A DNA stretch of 64,000 nt from Streptomyces sp. CoH27 (GTDB lineage: Bacteria; Actinomycetota; Actinomycetes; Streptomycetales; Streptomycetaceae), in contig NZ_JAIQYY010000003.1 of NCBI RefSeq assembly GCF_020181035.1, positions 187,560 through 251,559 on the forward strand, read 5' to 3'. The notes under the pieces were generated by a model. The model was not told the DNA's origin, searched no databases, and worked only from the letters and a program-made list of their open reading frames with translations. A program made the position numbers and the translations under genes. Numbering within the stretch: position 1 is the stretch's first letter; the number at the start of each line of letters is the position of its first letter. Positions 18,784 to 29,446 of this stretch are shown piece by piece.

Positions 18784-21156
18784 TCACCCCTCGTCCGTCC
18801 GCTCCAGCAGCACCACCGGCAGCCGCTCGAAGAGATCCGCCACGCGCGCGTGCCCCGCGAACTCCCGCCCCGGGGTGAGCACATCCGCCCACCGGCCGGG
18901 CGGCAGCGCCAGCCGGGTCCCGCGCCAGCCGCCCGCCTCCGCGAGCCGCAGGGACAACCGGGTCACCGCCGTGACCACCGCTGCGGAGCGGGCGAAGGCC
19001 ACGCAGTGCGGGGCCGCCGGCCCTTCGGCGGCCAGCGGGGTGTACGTCGCGGTCGTACCGAAGGCGCCGGGGCGCCGGGCGCGCAGCCGGAGCGCCGCCG
19101 CCGTCACCGCGTCCTTCTCACCGGGTGCCTCGGGCGGGAACGGCACCGGGCGCCGGTTGTCCGGGTCGACCAGCGCCCGGTACTCGCCCTCCGTGCCCTG
19201 GTACACGTCCGGCACCCCGGGCATCGTCAGATGGACCAGCGCGGTGCCGAGGACGTTCGCCCGCACATGCGGCTCCAGCGCCTTGCGGAACGCGGCCACG
19301 CGCTCGCCGGGCGGCCCGCACGGCCCGGCCGCGACGAACGCGGCCACCGCCTCCTCGTACGGCGGCTCCTGCTCCGTCCAGCTGGTGTACAGGCCCGCCT
19401 CGCGCACATGCTTCAACAGCGCCCCCTGGACCCGCTCCTCGGCGCGCCCCTCGTCCGCGGGACCCAGCCCGAACACCGTCTGCCAGGCCGCCCAGGCCAG
19501 CTGCCCGTCCGGCACTCCCTCCTCCGGCAGCGTCACCTCGGCCAGCAACTGTGCCCACCGCGCGGGACACTCGGTGAGCACGGCCAGCGCCGCGCGGACG
19601 TCGGCACTGCGCTTGGTGTCGTGCGTGGAGACGACCGTGCCGGTGGCCGGCCAGTCCCGCTGCACGCCCGCGCAGTACGCGTGGAAGTCCTCCGGGGACA
19701 CCCCCGGCCGGCCGGGATCGCCGCCCACCTCGGTCGCCGACAGCAGCGGGACGTAGCGGTAGAACGCCGTGTCCTCCACCGACTTGGCGCGCAGCGCCGA
19801 CGCGGTCTGCGCGAACCGCGCGCGCAGTTCCCCGGCCGCCGCCCCGGCCACCTCCCCGTCCGCGTCCACCAGCAGCCGCCGCACGACGTCCACCGCGCCG
19901 GCCTCCTCGGGCACGACGAAGGCGTGCCGGGCCTCGGCGGCGGCCTCCTCGGTGACGACGGCGGCCGCGTCACCCGAGGCGTACGGCCGGTACACCCGCA
20001 TCCGGACCAGCAGCTCCACCAGGGCCGTGCGCAGCGCCCAGGGTGCCCGGTCGCGCAGTGCGAGATCCGGCGACGACGCGCACAGCCGGGCGGCCGTCCG
20101 GGTGAGCCGGTCCGTCTCGGCGGCCAGCTCGTGTGTGAGTACGTGGTAGGCGGCCCGGCGCACCGTGGCCTCCCAGTCGCCGCCCCGGTCGGTCTGCGGG
20201 GCCGCGAACCGACGGTACCCGGCGAGGAGTTCACCGGCCCCGGCGCGGTCCGTGAACAGACCGTCGACCTGGCGCAGGGCGTCGTATCCCGTGGTGCCGG
20301 CGACGGGCCAGGACGGCGGCAGGCGCTCGCCGTCGGCGAGAATCTTCTCCACCACCGTCCAGCGTCCGCCACTCGCCTCGTGCAGCCGCGCGAGATAGCC
20401 GTCGGGGTCGGCCAGCCCGTCGGGATGGTCGACGCGCAGCCCGTCGACCACGCCCTCCGCCAGCAGCTGGAGGATCTTGGCGTGGGTGGCGTCGAACACC
20501 TCCGGATCCTCCACGCGCACCCCGATCAGCTCCGAGATGCTGAAGAAGCGGCGGTAGTTGACCTCGGTGCGGGCGAGCCGCCACCACACCGGGCGATACC
20601 ACTGGGCGTCCAGCAGCTCGGGCAGCGGCAGGTGCCCGGTGCCCGAGCGGAGCGGGAAGGCGTGCTCGTGGTAGCGCAGCACGTCGCCGTCGACCACGAG
20701 GTGCTCGCGTTCCGCGCCGACCGGGCCGCCGAGCACCGGCAGCAGCACCCGCCCGCCCTGCGCCTCCCAGTCGATGTCGAACCAGCGCGCGTACGGCGAG
20801 GCGGGCCCCTCGCGCAGCACCTCCCACAGGGCGTGGTTGTGCCGGGGCGCCATCGCCATGTGGTTGGGCACGATGTCCACCACCAGGCCCAGACCGTGCT
20901 CCCGCGCGGTTCCCGCCAGTGCCCGCAGGCCGTCCTCGCCGCCCAGTTCGTCGCGCACGCGCGCGTGGTCCACCACGTCGTAGCCGTGCGTGGAGCCGGG
21001 CACGGCCTCCAGGACGGGGGACAGGTGCAGATGCGAGACGCCGAGCGACGCCAGGTACGGCACGGCCGCGGCGGCGGCGGCGAACGGGAAGGCGGGCTGA
21101 AGCTGGAGGCGGTAGGTGGCCGTGGGCACCCGTGGCCCGGGTCGCACAGGAGTCAT
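18784..21156 (-). CDS. treY: Malto-oligosyltrehalose synthase
   Basis: This 790-aa GH13 enzyme isomerises the reducing-end alpha-1,4 bond of maltodextrins to alpha,alpha-1,1, giving maltooligosyl-trehalose for TreZ. It begins PTATYRLQLQPAFPFAAAAA, typical of TreY. The barrel carries GYDVVDH, VVDIVPNHMA, the nucleophile in GLRVDHPDGL (Asp243) and the acid in VVEKIL (Glu270). The family-specific C-terminal domains follow, including the DTKRSADVRA and MPGVPDVYQGTE segments. ATG at 21156 is the start. The gene is divergent from the MFS gene. It lies 3.4 kb from treZ and 1.5 kb from glgX, all on the minus strand but in separate transcripts. Confidence 0.96.
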   Translation of the reverse strand: MTPVRPGPRVPTATYRLQLQPAFPFAAAAAAVPYLASLGVSHLHLSPVLEAVPGSTHGYDVVDHARVRDELGGEDGLRALAGTAREHGLGLVVDIVPNHMAMAPRHNHALWEVLREGPASPYARWFDIDWEAQGGRVLLPVLGGPVGAEREHLVVDGDVLRYHEHAFPLRSGTGHLPLPELLDAQWYRPVWWRLARTEVNYRRFFSISELIGVRVEDPEVFDATHAKILQLLAEGVVDGLRVDHPDGLADPDGYLARLHEASGGRWTVVEKILADGERLPPSWPVAGTTGYDALRQVDGLFTDRAGAGELLAGYRRFAAPQTDRGGDWEATVRRAAYHVLTHELAAETDRLTRTAARLCASSPDLALRDRAPWALRTALVELLVRMRVYRPYASGDAAAVVTEEAAAEARHAFVVPEEAGAVDVVRRLLVDADGEVAGAAAGELRARFAQTASALRAKSVEDTAFYRYVPLLSATEVGGDPGRPGVSPEDFHAYCAGVQRDWPATGTVVSTHDTKRSADVRAALAVLTECPARWAQLLAEVTLPEEGVPDGQLAWAAWQTVFGLGPADEGRAEERVQGALLKHVREAGLYTSWTEQEPPYEEAVAAFVAAGPCGPPGERVAAFRKALEPHVRANVLGTALVHLTMPGVPDVYQGTEGEYRALVDPDNRRPVPFPPEAPGEKDAVTAAALRLRARRPGAFGTTATYTPLAAEGPAAPHCVAFARSAAVVTAVTRLSLRLAEAGGWRGTRLALPPGRWADVLTPGREFAGHARVADLFERLPVVLLERTDEG

Positions 21157-21237
21157 GGAAACCTACGTACCCAGACCGCCCGGTTTCGTGTCATCGGTCC
21201 CTGCACGCGCTCACGCGCGCGTGCCTGGCTTCGAGCG

Positions 21238-22686
21238 ATGGGGACAACGGGGAGACCGGACCGGCGCCGTACTCGGGACACCTACCGTCAGGTGATCGCC
21301 CTGACCGGGCCGCTGCTGCCGTGCGTGTCGTTCCTGGGACGGCTGCCGACGGCGACCGTTCAGTTCGGCAGCGTCCTGCTCATCGCCCGGACGAGCGGCT
21401 CCCTGTCGGCGGCCGGGCTGACCGGCGGGGCGCTCGCGCTCGGCCAGGTGGTCTGCGGACCGGTGGTGGGGCGGCTCGCGGACCGGCGCGGTCAGCGCAG
21501 GGTCGTCGTCGCCTTCTCGCTCGCCAACGCGCTCGCGGTGGCCTCCCTGGTCGCCGGCGCCCTGGCGGCCCTGCCCACGGCCGTCCTGGCTCTCCTGGGC
21601 GCCGCAGCGGGCGGCACCATGCCGCTCGTGGGTCCGCTGGCCCGCGCCCGCCTGGTCGCTCTCGCCCGTCGCTCCGGCGCTCCCGAGTCCACTGTCGGCG
21701 CCGCGCTGTCCGTCGAGAGCACCCTGGACGACATGTCCTTCGTCCTGGGCCCGGCCCTCGTCGGACTGGCCTCGGTCCTCGCCCACCCGGCGTACGCGAT
21801 GGCCGGCGCGGCCCTGCTGGTGGCCGTCTGCGGTACCGCCTTCGCCCTCCACCCGACCGCCCTGACCACGCTCCCCGCCCCGGAGAACCAGCACCCGGCA
21901 CACGCGCCGGCCGGCACCGAGCGGCCCGAGGACCGTGCCTCCGCCCGCCTGCCTGACGCCACCGCCTCCGAGGACTGCGCTCCCACCCGCGCACGTGCCG
22001 CTGCCGAGGCCGGGGCCGGGGCCGGGGCCCGGGTACGCGCACGCGTGCCTGCCGCGGCCGTGACCGCGCTCGTCCCCATGCCCCGCTGCGTCCACGCCCT
22101 GCGCGCCTTCCTCGCCCTTCAGGGCGCCATGTTCGGTGCCTGCCAGGCCGGTATCACCGCGCTCACGGCTCGGCTCGGGCAGGAGGATCAGGCGGGGCTC
22201 GTGTACGCCGCCATGGGGGTGACGAGTGCCGCGGCGGGGCTCGCCATGGCCGCCGTACCCGCCCGCTTCGGGCTGCCCGCGCGCCGACGGCTGGCCACGG
22301 CGGCCGCGTTCGTCCTGTCGCTGCCGCTGCTGCGCACGCACGGCCTGGCCGGTCTGTACGCCGTGGTCACCGTGCTCGGGGTCGCCTACGCACCGCATCT
22401 GATCACGGTGTTCGGGCTCACCGAGCGCGCGGTGCCGCCGGCCCGGCTCGCCGAGGCGATGGCGTTCGCGACCAGCGCCCTCGTCGGCGGCCAGGCCCTC
22501 TCGGTCGCCGTGACCGGCCGCCTCACCGACTCCTACGGCCCACGAGCGGCCTTCGCGGTCGCGAGCACGGCGGCCGCACTCACCTTCGTCATCGCCCTGG
22601 CGGCCCGCCCGACGGCCCACTGCGGACGGATCGCACCGGCTCCGCACGCGCGCGTGGACGACGAACCGGCCCGCACCACCTCCTGA
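21238..22686 (+). CDS. MFS transporter
   Basis: This is a 482-aa major facilitator permease with about 12 predicted membrane helices. The motif-A loop is GRLADRRGQRRVVV, after the second helix. The central cytoplasmic loop (about residues 215-280) is unusually long and rich in Ala, Pro, Gly and Arg (GAGAGARVRARV), which looks like low-complexity expansion. The ATG at 21238 precedes the MGTTGRPDRRRTRDTYRQV N-terminus; the ribosome site is weak. The gene ends 2 bases before the convergent glgX stop. Substrate unknown; drug or metabolite export is the common role. Confidence 0.85.
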   Translation: MGTTGRPDRRRTRDTYRQVIALTGPLLPCVSFLGRLPTATVQFGSVLLIARTSGSLSAAGLTGGALALGQVVCGPVVGRLADRRGQRRVVVAFSLANALAVASLVAGALAALPTAVLALLGAAAGGTMPLVGPLARARLVALARRSGAPESTVGAALSVESTLDDMSFVLGPALVGLASVLAHPAYAMAGAALLVAVCGTAFALHPTALTTLPAPENQHPAHAPAGTERPEDRASARLPDATASEDCAPTRARAAAEAGAGAGARVRARVPAAAVTALVPMPRCVHALRAFLALQGAMFGACQAGITALTARLGQEDQAGLVYAAMGVTSAAAGLAMAAVPARFGLPARRRLATAAAFVLSLPLLRTHGLAGLYAVVTVLGVAYAPHLITVFGLTERAVPPARLAEAMAFATSALVGGQALSVAVTGRLTDSYGPRAAFAVASTAAALTFVIALAARPTAHCGRIAPAPHARVDDEPARTTS

Positions 22687-22688
22687 CG

Positions 22689-24803
<2,115 letters not shown>

Positions 24804-25168
24804 GGTGACGACTCTGACAGGTGTGCCGCCCGCCCGGGGGCCGCCTCGGCCCCGAGTCTCCCGAAAGTGACCAAACCTTCCACGCCCCGGGGCCGGTCCC
24901 CGGGCCCGACGGCACCCGCCCCGGCGGCTATGACCAGCGTGGATGGTACGGCGGCGGGGGCCCGTCGGTATCCCCCGGGAGGCCGGCGCTATGAATCCGC
25001 TCACTCCGCGTGACGCGACGTCGGGGAAGTGCCGTCGGCACAGGCAGAGTTGAGGAAAACAGTTGGACAACCGACCTGTCCATCCGGCTGCACCGCCGAC
25101 CGGTCCCGGAGTACCCTTCCTTGATCGTTGAGACGGGAAAGGCCCCGGGGGCGGAAGGCGGTGCACGG
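24804..25168. other. Divergent promoter region, glgX / HEPN protein
   Basis: These 365 bases separate the divergent glgX and HEPN genes. A small inverted repeat, GGACA-N7-TGTCC (about 25066-25082), is visible. The ribosome site GGGGCGGAAGG at 25148-25158 supports the GTG start at 25169. No small gene is convincing. Confidence 0.5.
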
Positions 25169-26407
25169 GTGGGCTCGGGAGGGCTGGAGCTGCCCCCTGG
25201 TGACGAGGGTCACGAGGGGAACTCCGCAGACGTCCCGCCCGGCGCGGTGTCCCTGGCCCGGCCGATGGACGCGGGGTCCATCGGGCCGGAGCTGGACTGG
25301 GACGCCGACGCCTGGCACGAGGTGCGCACCCGCGCCCAGCGGGCCGGCCGGGCCTACATCTGGCTGAACCTGGTCGAGCAGCGGCTGCGCGCGGTCGTGG
25401 CCGCCGTCCTGCGGCCCATCTACGAGCCCGTCCACGCGGACGACTGGGTGGTCGCCGCGGCCGGGCCGGCCGGGCAGGAGTGGGTGCAGCGCGCGGTCGC
25501 CGTCCGCGAAGTCAGCCGCCGCAAGGGCTACTTGCTCGACCCGGCCGACGACAACGTGCTCAGCTTCCTGACGTTGCCGCAGCTGCGCGAGCTGATGGTG
25601 CAGCACTGGCCGTGCTTCGAGCCGTACTTCGACGAGCGCCGGGACCTCGAACTCGCCCTGGACGAGCTGGAGGTGACCCGCAACGTCGTCTCCCGTAACC
25701 GGGCCCTGTCCGAGGCGGTCCTCGGTCAGGCCGAGCGCGCCTCGGCGCGACTGCTGGAGATGCTCGGCGCGGGCGGGGACGTCCCCTCCGCACGCCGGCT
25801 GCCCGTCGACGCGGTCGAGGACCTGGTCGGCGACCGGTACGCCGACGTGGTCGCCGTCCACTCCGACCGGGTGCGGCTGATGCGCCAGTTCCCGGCCGAG
25901 GACCTCTTCGCCGGCGCCCGCCGCCTCGACGCCATCGGCATCGGCCTCAACCTGCTCGTGCAGAACTTCTCCGGGCGCCGCCTGATCCGCCTCGCCGAGT
26001 CCGGCTGCCGGGTGCGACTGCTGTTCCTCAACCCGGCCTCCAGCGCGGTCAAGCGCCGCGAGCGGGAACTGGGCATGAAGAGGGGCGAGCTGAGCCGCTC
26101 GGTGGAGATGAACATCCTGCACATGCGCCGGGTCCGCGCCCGGCTGCGCGACCCGGGCGCCTTCGAGATCCAGGTGTACGACGAGACGCCCCGCTTCACC
26201 GCCTACCTGGTGGACGGCGACGGCGCCGACGGCATCGCCGTGGTGCAGTCCTATCTGCGCGGCGCGCGGGGCATGGAGTCGCCGGTACTCGTGCTGCGCA
26301 ACGGCAGCAAGCTGGTCAAGGCGGACGACGCCAGCGAAGCCGGGCTCTTCCCGGTATACCGTGAGGAATTCGAGCTGGCTTGGGCGGATTCGCGCCCCGT
26401 GTCCTGA
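25169..26407 (+). CDS. SAV2148-family HEPN-domain protein
   Basis: This 412-aa protein closely resembles a family conserved across Streptomyces and named after SAV2148 (recognised from memory). An N-terminal helical region (about 40-110, EVRTRAQRAGRAYIWLNLVE) would correspond to the HEPN-like bundle. The C-terminal half contains GRRLIRLAESGCRVRLLFLN and SRSVEMNILHMRRVRARLRD, which look like a separate alpha/beta domain. The GTG at 25169 is chosen for its ribosome site and because homologues begin with GSGGLELPPGDEGHEGNS. HEPN domains often occur in RNases and RNA-targeting toxins, but no catalytic RxxxxH motif is obvious. Function unknown. Confidence 0.8.
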   Translation: MGSGGLELPPGDEGHEGNSADVPPGAVSLARPMDAGSIGPELDWDADAWHEVRTRAQRAGRAYIWLNLVEQRLRAVVAAVLRPIYEPVHADDWVVAAAGPAGQEWVQRAVAVREVSRRKGYLLDPADDNVLSFLTLPQLRELMVQHWPCFEPYFDERRDLELALDELEVTRNVVSRNRALSEAVLGQAERASARLLEMLGAGGDVPSARRLPVDAVEDLVGDRYADVVAVHSDRVRLMRQFPAEDLFAGARRLDAIGIGLNLLVQNFSGRRLIRLAESGCRVRLLFLNPASSAVKRRERELGMKRGELSRSVEMNILHMRRVRARLRDPGAFEIQVYDETPRFTAYLVDGDGADGIAVVQSYLRGARGMESPVLVLRNGSKLVKADDASEAGLFPVYREEFELAWADSRPVS

Positions 26408-26508
26408 ACTGTCCACCGGCGTAAGCGGAATGCCGTCCTCGGATTGTCAGTGCCGCGTGCGAGGGTGGAGGCCACTGGGGGAAAGCACCACCGAGAAGGG
26501 GGGCCGCC

Positions 26509-27234
26509 ATGGGCTGGCACCGTGAGCTGCTGATCGGCTTCGACCTGGAGACGACCGGCACGGATCCGCGCGAGGCGCGCATCGTCACCGGCGCGGTGAT
26601 CGAGGTCAGGGCCGGTGAGCCCGTGGGACGCCGGGAGTGGCTGGCCGATCCGGGCATGGAGATCCCGGCCGACGCGGTGGCGGTGCACGGCATCAGCACC
26701 GCACGCGCGGCGGCCGAGGGCCGGCCCGCCGACCAGGTGGCCGACGCCCTCGCCGAGGTCCTCACCGGGTACTGGCGGGCGGGCGTCCCGGTCGTCGCCT
26801 ACAACGCGGCCTTCGACCTCACCCTGCTCTCCGCCGAGCTGCGCCGGCACGGCCTGCCGTCCCTCGCCGACCGCCTGGCCGGCGCCGACCCGGCCCCGGT
26901 CATCGACCCCTACACCATCGACCGCTGGGCCGACCGCTACCGCCGGGGCAAGCGGAACCTGGAAGCGGTCTGCGCCGAGTACGGCATAGCCCTCGACCGA
27001 GCCCACGACGCCTCGGCCGACGCCCTCGCCGCGGCCCGCCTGGCCGGCGCGATAGCCGACCGCCACCCCAAGATCGCGTCCCTTTCTCCGGCGGAACTGC
27101 ACCGCCGCCAGATCCAGTGGTACGCCGAGTGGGCGGCGGACTTCCAGGCGTTCCTGCGGCGCAAGGGGGATGCGGGAGCGGTGGTGGACGGGACGTGGCC
27201 CGTGCGGGAGCCGGCCGAGAGCCAGCCCGCATAG
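26509..27234 (+). CDS. DnaQ-like 3'-5' exonuclease (DEDDh)
   Basis: This 241-aa exonuclease-fold protein has all four acidic residues and the histidine of DEDDh enzymes: Asp12 and Glu14 (FDLETTG), Asp103 (YNAAFDLTLL), His166 and Asp171 (RAHDASADALAA). It resembles the epsilon subunit of DNA polymerase III or stand-alone oligoribonuclease-type exonucleases in Streptomyces. The C-terminal tail (from about 190) is basic and could bind nucleic acid. The gene stands alone, with an AGAAGGGGGG ribosome site. It converges on a phosphotransferase-like gene. Confidence 0.9.
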   Translation: MGWHRELLIGFDLETTGTDPREARIVTGAVIEVRAGEPVGRREWLADPGMEIPADAVAVHGISTARAAAEGRPADQVADALAEVLTGYWRAGVPVVAYNAAFDLTLLSAELRRHGLPSLADRLAGADPAPVIDPYTIDRWADRYRRGKRNLEAVCAEYGIALDRAHDASADALAAARLAGAIADRHPKIASLSPAELHRRQIQWYAEWAADFQAFLRRKGDAGAVVDGTWPVREPAESQPA

Positions 27235-27253
27235 CGGTTGCCCCTACGGGCGC

Positions 27254-28117
27254 TCAGAACGGATACCAGCGCACCGTTTCGTCCCCGTCCCGCAACGACC
27301 CCACCCGCCGCCGGAATTCGTCCCGCGCCTTCGGATTGCCCGGCGCGTGCTGGGCCACCCAGGCGCAGCTGGCCGTCTCGCGGGCGCCGCGCAGCACCGC
27401 GCAGCCGGCCCACTCCCGTACGTCCCACCCGTACGCCTCGGTGAAGGAGTCGTACGCCTCGGCGGGCAGCCCGTAGCGGTCGCGGGAGAGGGCCATGACC
27501 ACCAGGTCGTGCTCGCGCAGGTCGGCCGAGAAGGTCTCCAGGTCGACCAGGACCGGCCCGTCCGGCCCGATGTGCACATTGCGGGGCAGTGCGTCGCCGT
27601 GGATCGGCCCCGGCGGCAGATGGGGCGTCAGCGCGGCCGTGGCCGCCCTGAAACCGTCCCGGCGCGCGCGGAGGTAGGCCGCGTCCTCGGGGTCGATCGC
27701 GTCGCCCGCCAGCCGCAGCCAGCGTTCGACGCCGCCCAGCAGGTCGCGGGGCGGCAAGGTGAAGGTAGGCGAGGGCAGTGCGTGCACCGTGCGCAGCAGT
27801 TCCGCCAGATCGCGCGGCTCGGCGGGGCGTACCGGCTCCGGCAGCCGGTGCCACACGGTCACCGGATGGCCGTCGGCCAGCCATGGCTTCGGCTCGGCCG
27901 CCCGCACCGCCGGCACGCCCGCCTCGGCCAGCCAGCCGGCGATGTCCAGCTCGCGCCGGGCCCGCTCCAGCAGCTCGGCGTCCCGGCCCACCTTCACCAC
28001 CAGGTCCCCGGCGGCGAACACCGCGTTCTCCCCGAGGGCGAGCAGCCGCGCGTCCCCGGCCGGGCCCGGCAGCACCCCCGCCGCGGCCAGTACGTCCCGT
28101 GCCCGTGCCTCGTCCAT
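27254..28117 (-). CDS. APH-fold phosphotransferase family protein
   Basis: This 287-aa kinase-like protein has GENAVF in the nucleotide loop, VVKVGR as the lysine strand, [10 protein letters not shown] as the catalytic loop (Asp175, Asn180) and the metal-binding [10 protein letters not shown] (Asp192). It is related to aminoglycoside phosphotransferases, but conserved copies of this type generally have unknown small-molecule substrates. The ATG at 28117 precedes [10 protein letters not shown]. Its start faces the divergent glycosyltransferase gene across a 103-bp spacer that holds a perfect palindrome. That palindrome may therefore control both genes. Confidence 0.85.
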   Translation of the reverse strand: MDEARARDVLAAAGVLPGPAGDARLLALGENAVFAAGDLVVKVGRDAELLERARRELDIAGWLAEAGVPAVRAAEPKPWLADGHPVTVWHRLPEPVRPAEPRDLAELLRTVHALPSPTFTLPPRDLLGGVERWLRLAGDAIDPEDAAYLRARRDGFRAATAALTPHLPPGPIHGDALPRNVHIGPDGPVLVDLETFSADLREHDLVVMALSRDRYGLPAEAYDSFTEAYGWDVREWAGCAVLRGARETASCAWVAQHAPGNPKARDEFRRRVGSLRDGDETVRWYPF

Positions 28118-28186
28118 CGTGCCTCCGTGCCGTCGGATCTCCCCGGCCAGTCTCGCATTCGTACATCGCGCGAAAGAAACAGCTTG

Positions 28187-28202
28187 GACGAGACGTCTCG
28201 TC
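28187..28202. promoter_or_regulatory. Perfect 16-bp palindrome, candidate repressor operator
   Basis: GACGAGACGTCTCGTC lies 19-34 bases ahead of the glycosyltransferase start. It overlaps the region where its promoter should be (TTGGAC at 28184-28189 is a possible -35). Such a site suits a TetR- or MarR-type dimer. No obvious cognate regulator is adjacent. Confidence 0.6.
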
Positions 28203-28220
28203 TCGTTTAGCCTCGGGTGC

Positions 28221-29426
28221 ATGACCAGTCCCGCACACATCGCCATGTTCTCCATCGCCCAGCACGGCCACGTGAACCCCAGCCTGGAGGTGATCCGTGA
28301 GCTCGTCGCCCGGGGACACCGGGTCACGTACGCGATCCCGCCGGTGTTCGCCGAGAAGGTGGCCGAGACCGGCGCGCGACCCGTGCCGTACACCTCGACG
28401 CTGCCCGGCCCCGGCGCCGACCCGGAAGCGTGGGGGACCACCCTCCTGGACAACGTCGAGCCGTTCCTGGCCGACGCCATCCAGGCGCTTCCGCAGCTCG
28501 CCGAGGCCTACGACGGCGACGAGCCCGACCTCGTGCTGCACGACATCGCCTCCTACCCGGCCCGCGTCCTCGCCCACCGCTGGGGCGCTCCGGCGATCTC
28601 CCTCTCACCGAATCTGGTCGCCTGGGAGGGGTACGAGGAGGAGGTCGCCGAGCCGATGTGGGCCGAGCCGAGGAAGACCGCGCGCGGGCAGGCGTACTAC
28701 GCCCGGTTCGAGGCATGGCTGGCGGAGAACGGGATCACTCAGCATCCCGACCCGTTCGCCGGCCGCCCGAGCCGCTCGATCGTCCTCATCCCCAAGGCCC
28801 TCCAGCCGCACGCCGACCGGGTCGACGAACGGGTGTACAGCTTCGTCGGCCCCTGCCAGGGTGACCGTGCCGAACAGGGCGACTGGCAGCGCCCGGCCGG
28901 CGCCGACAAGGTCGTGCTGGTGTCCCTGGGCTCGGCCTTCACCAAACAGCCCGCCTTCTACCGCGCGTGCGTCCGCGCCTTCGGCGACCTGCCCGGCTGG
29001 CACCTGGTCCTCCAGGCCGGCCGCCATGTGTCCGCCGCCGACCTGGGCGACGTACCGGCCAACGTCGAAGTGCACAGCTGGGTACCGCAGTTGGCGATCC
29101 TCAAAGAGGCCGACCTGTTCGTCACGCACGCGGGCGCCGGCGGCAGCCAGGAGGGCCTCGCCACCGGCACGCCGATGATCGCCGTACCGCAGGCAGCGGA
29201 CCAGTTCGGCAACGCCGACATGTTGGTGTCTCTCGGCGTCGCCCGGCGGCTGGACACCGAGGAGGCCACCGCCGACCGTCTCCGCGAGGCCGCCCTCGCC
29301 CTGGTGGACGACCCCGAGGTGGGCCGACGCCTGAAGTCCCTCCAGGCCGAGACGGCCCAGGAGGGCGGCACCCGCCGGGCGGCCGACCTCATCGAGGCCG
29401 AGCTGCACCGACTCGGCCGCGCGTGA
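28221..29426 (+). CDS. GT1 macrolide-type glycosyltransferase
   Basis: This is a 401-aa GT-B glycosyltransferase of the MGT/OleD group, which inactivates macrolides by adding glucose from UDP-glucose. The N-terminal acceptor domain begins [20 protein letters not shown], with the catalytic-type His in QHGHVNP. The C-terminal donor domain holds [43 protein letters not shown] in outline, and the family DQxxNA context. All are intact. Streptomyces use such enzymes for self-protection or detoxification. The true acceptor could also be a flavonoid or other phenol. The upstream palindrome implies inducible expression. Confidence 0.88.
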   Translation: MTSPAHIAMFSIAQHGHVNPSLEVIRELVARGHRVTYAIPPVFAEKVAETGARPVPYTSTLPGPGADPEAWGTTLLDNVEPFLADAIQALPQLAEAYDGDEPDLVLHDIASYPARVLAHRWGAPAISLSPNLVAWEGYEEEVAEPMWAEPRKTARGQAYYARFEAWLAENGITQHPDPFAGRPSRSIVLIPKALQPHADRVDERVYSFVGPCQGDRAEQGDWQRPAGADKVVLVSLGSAFTKQPAFYRACVRAFGDLPGWHLVLQAGRHVSAADLGDVPANVEVHSWVPQLAILKEADLFVTHAGAGGSQEGLATGTPMIAVPQAADQFGNADMLVSLGVARRLDTEEATADRLREAALALVDDPEVGRRLKSLQAETAQEGGTRRAADLIEAELHRLGRA

Positions 29427-29446
29427 GGAGGGCCGGCGGATCCCGG

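Noticed and set aside
18055..21237. Very long open frame on the plus strand running through treY into the MFS gene
   Set aside because: Its translation opposite treY is low-complexity Arg/Pro/His-rich and mirrors the real minus-strand gene. Only the part from 21238 is a protein.
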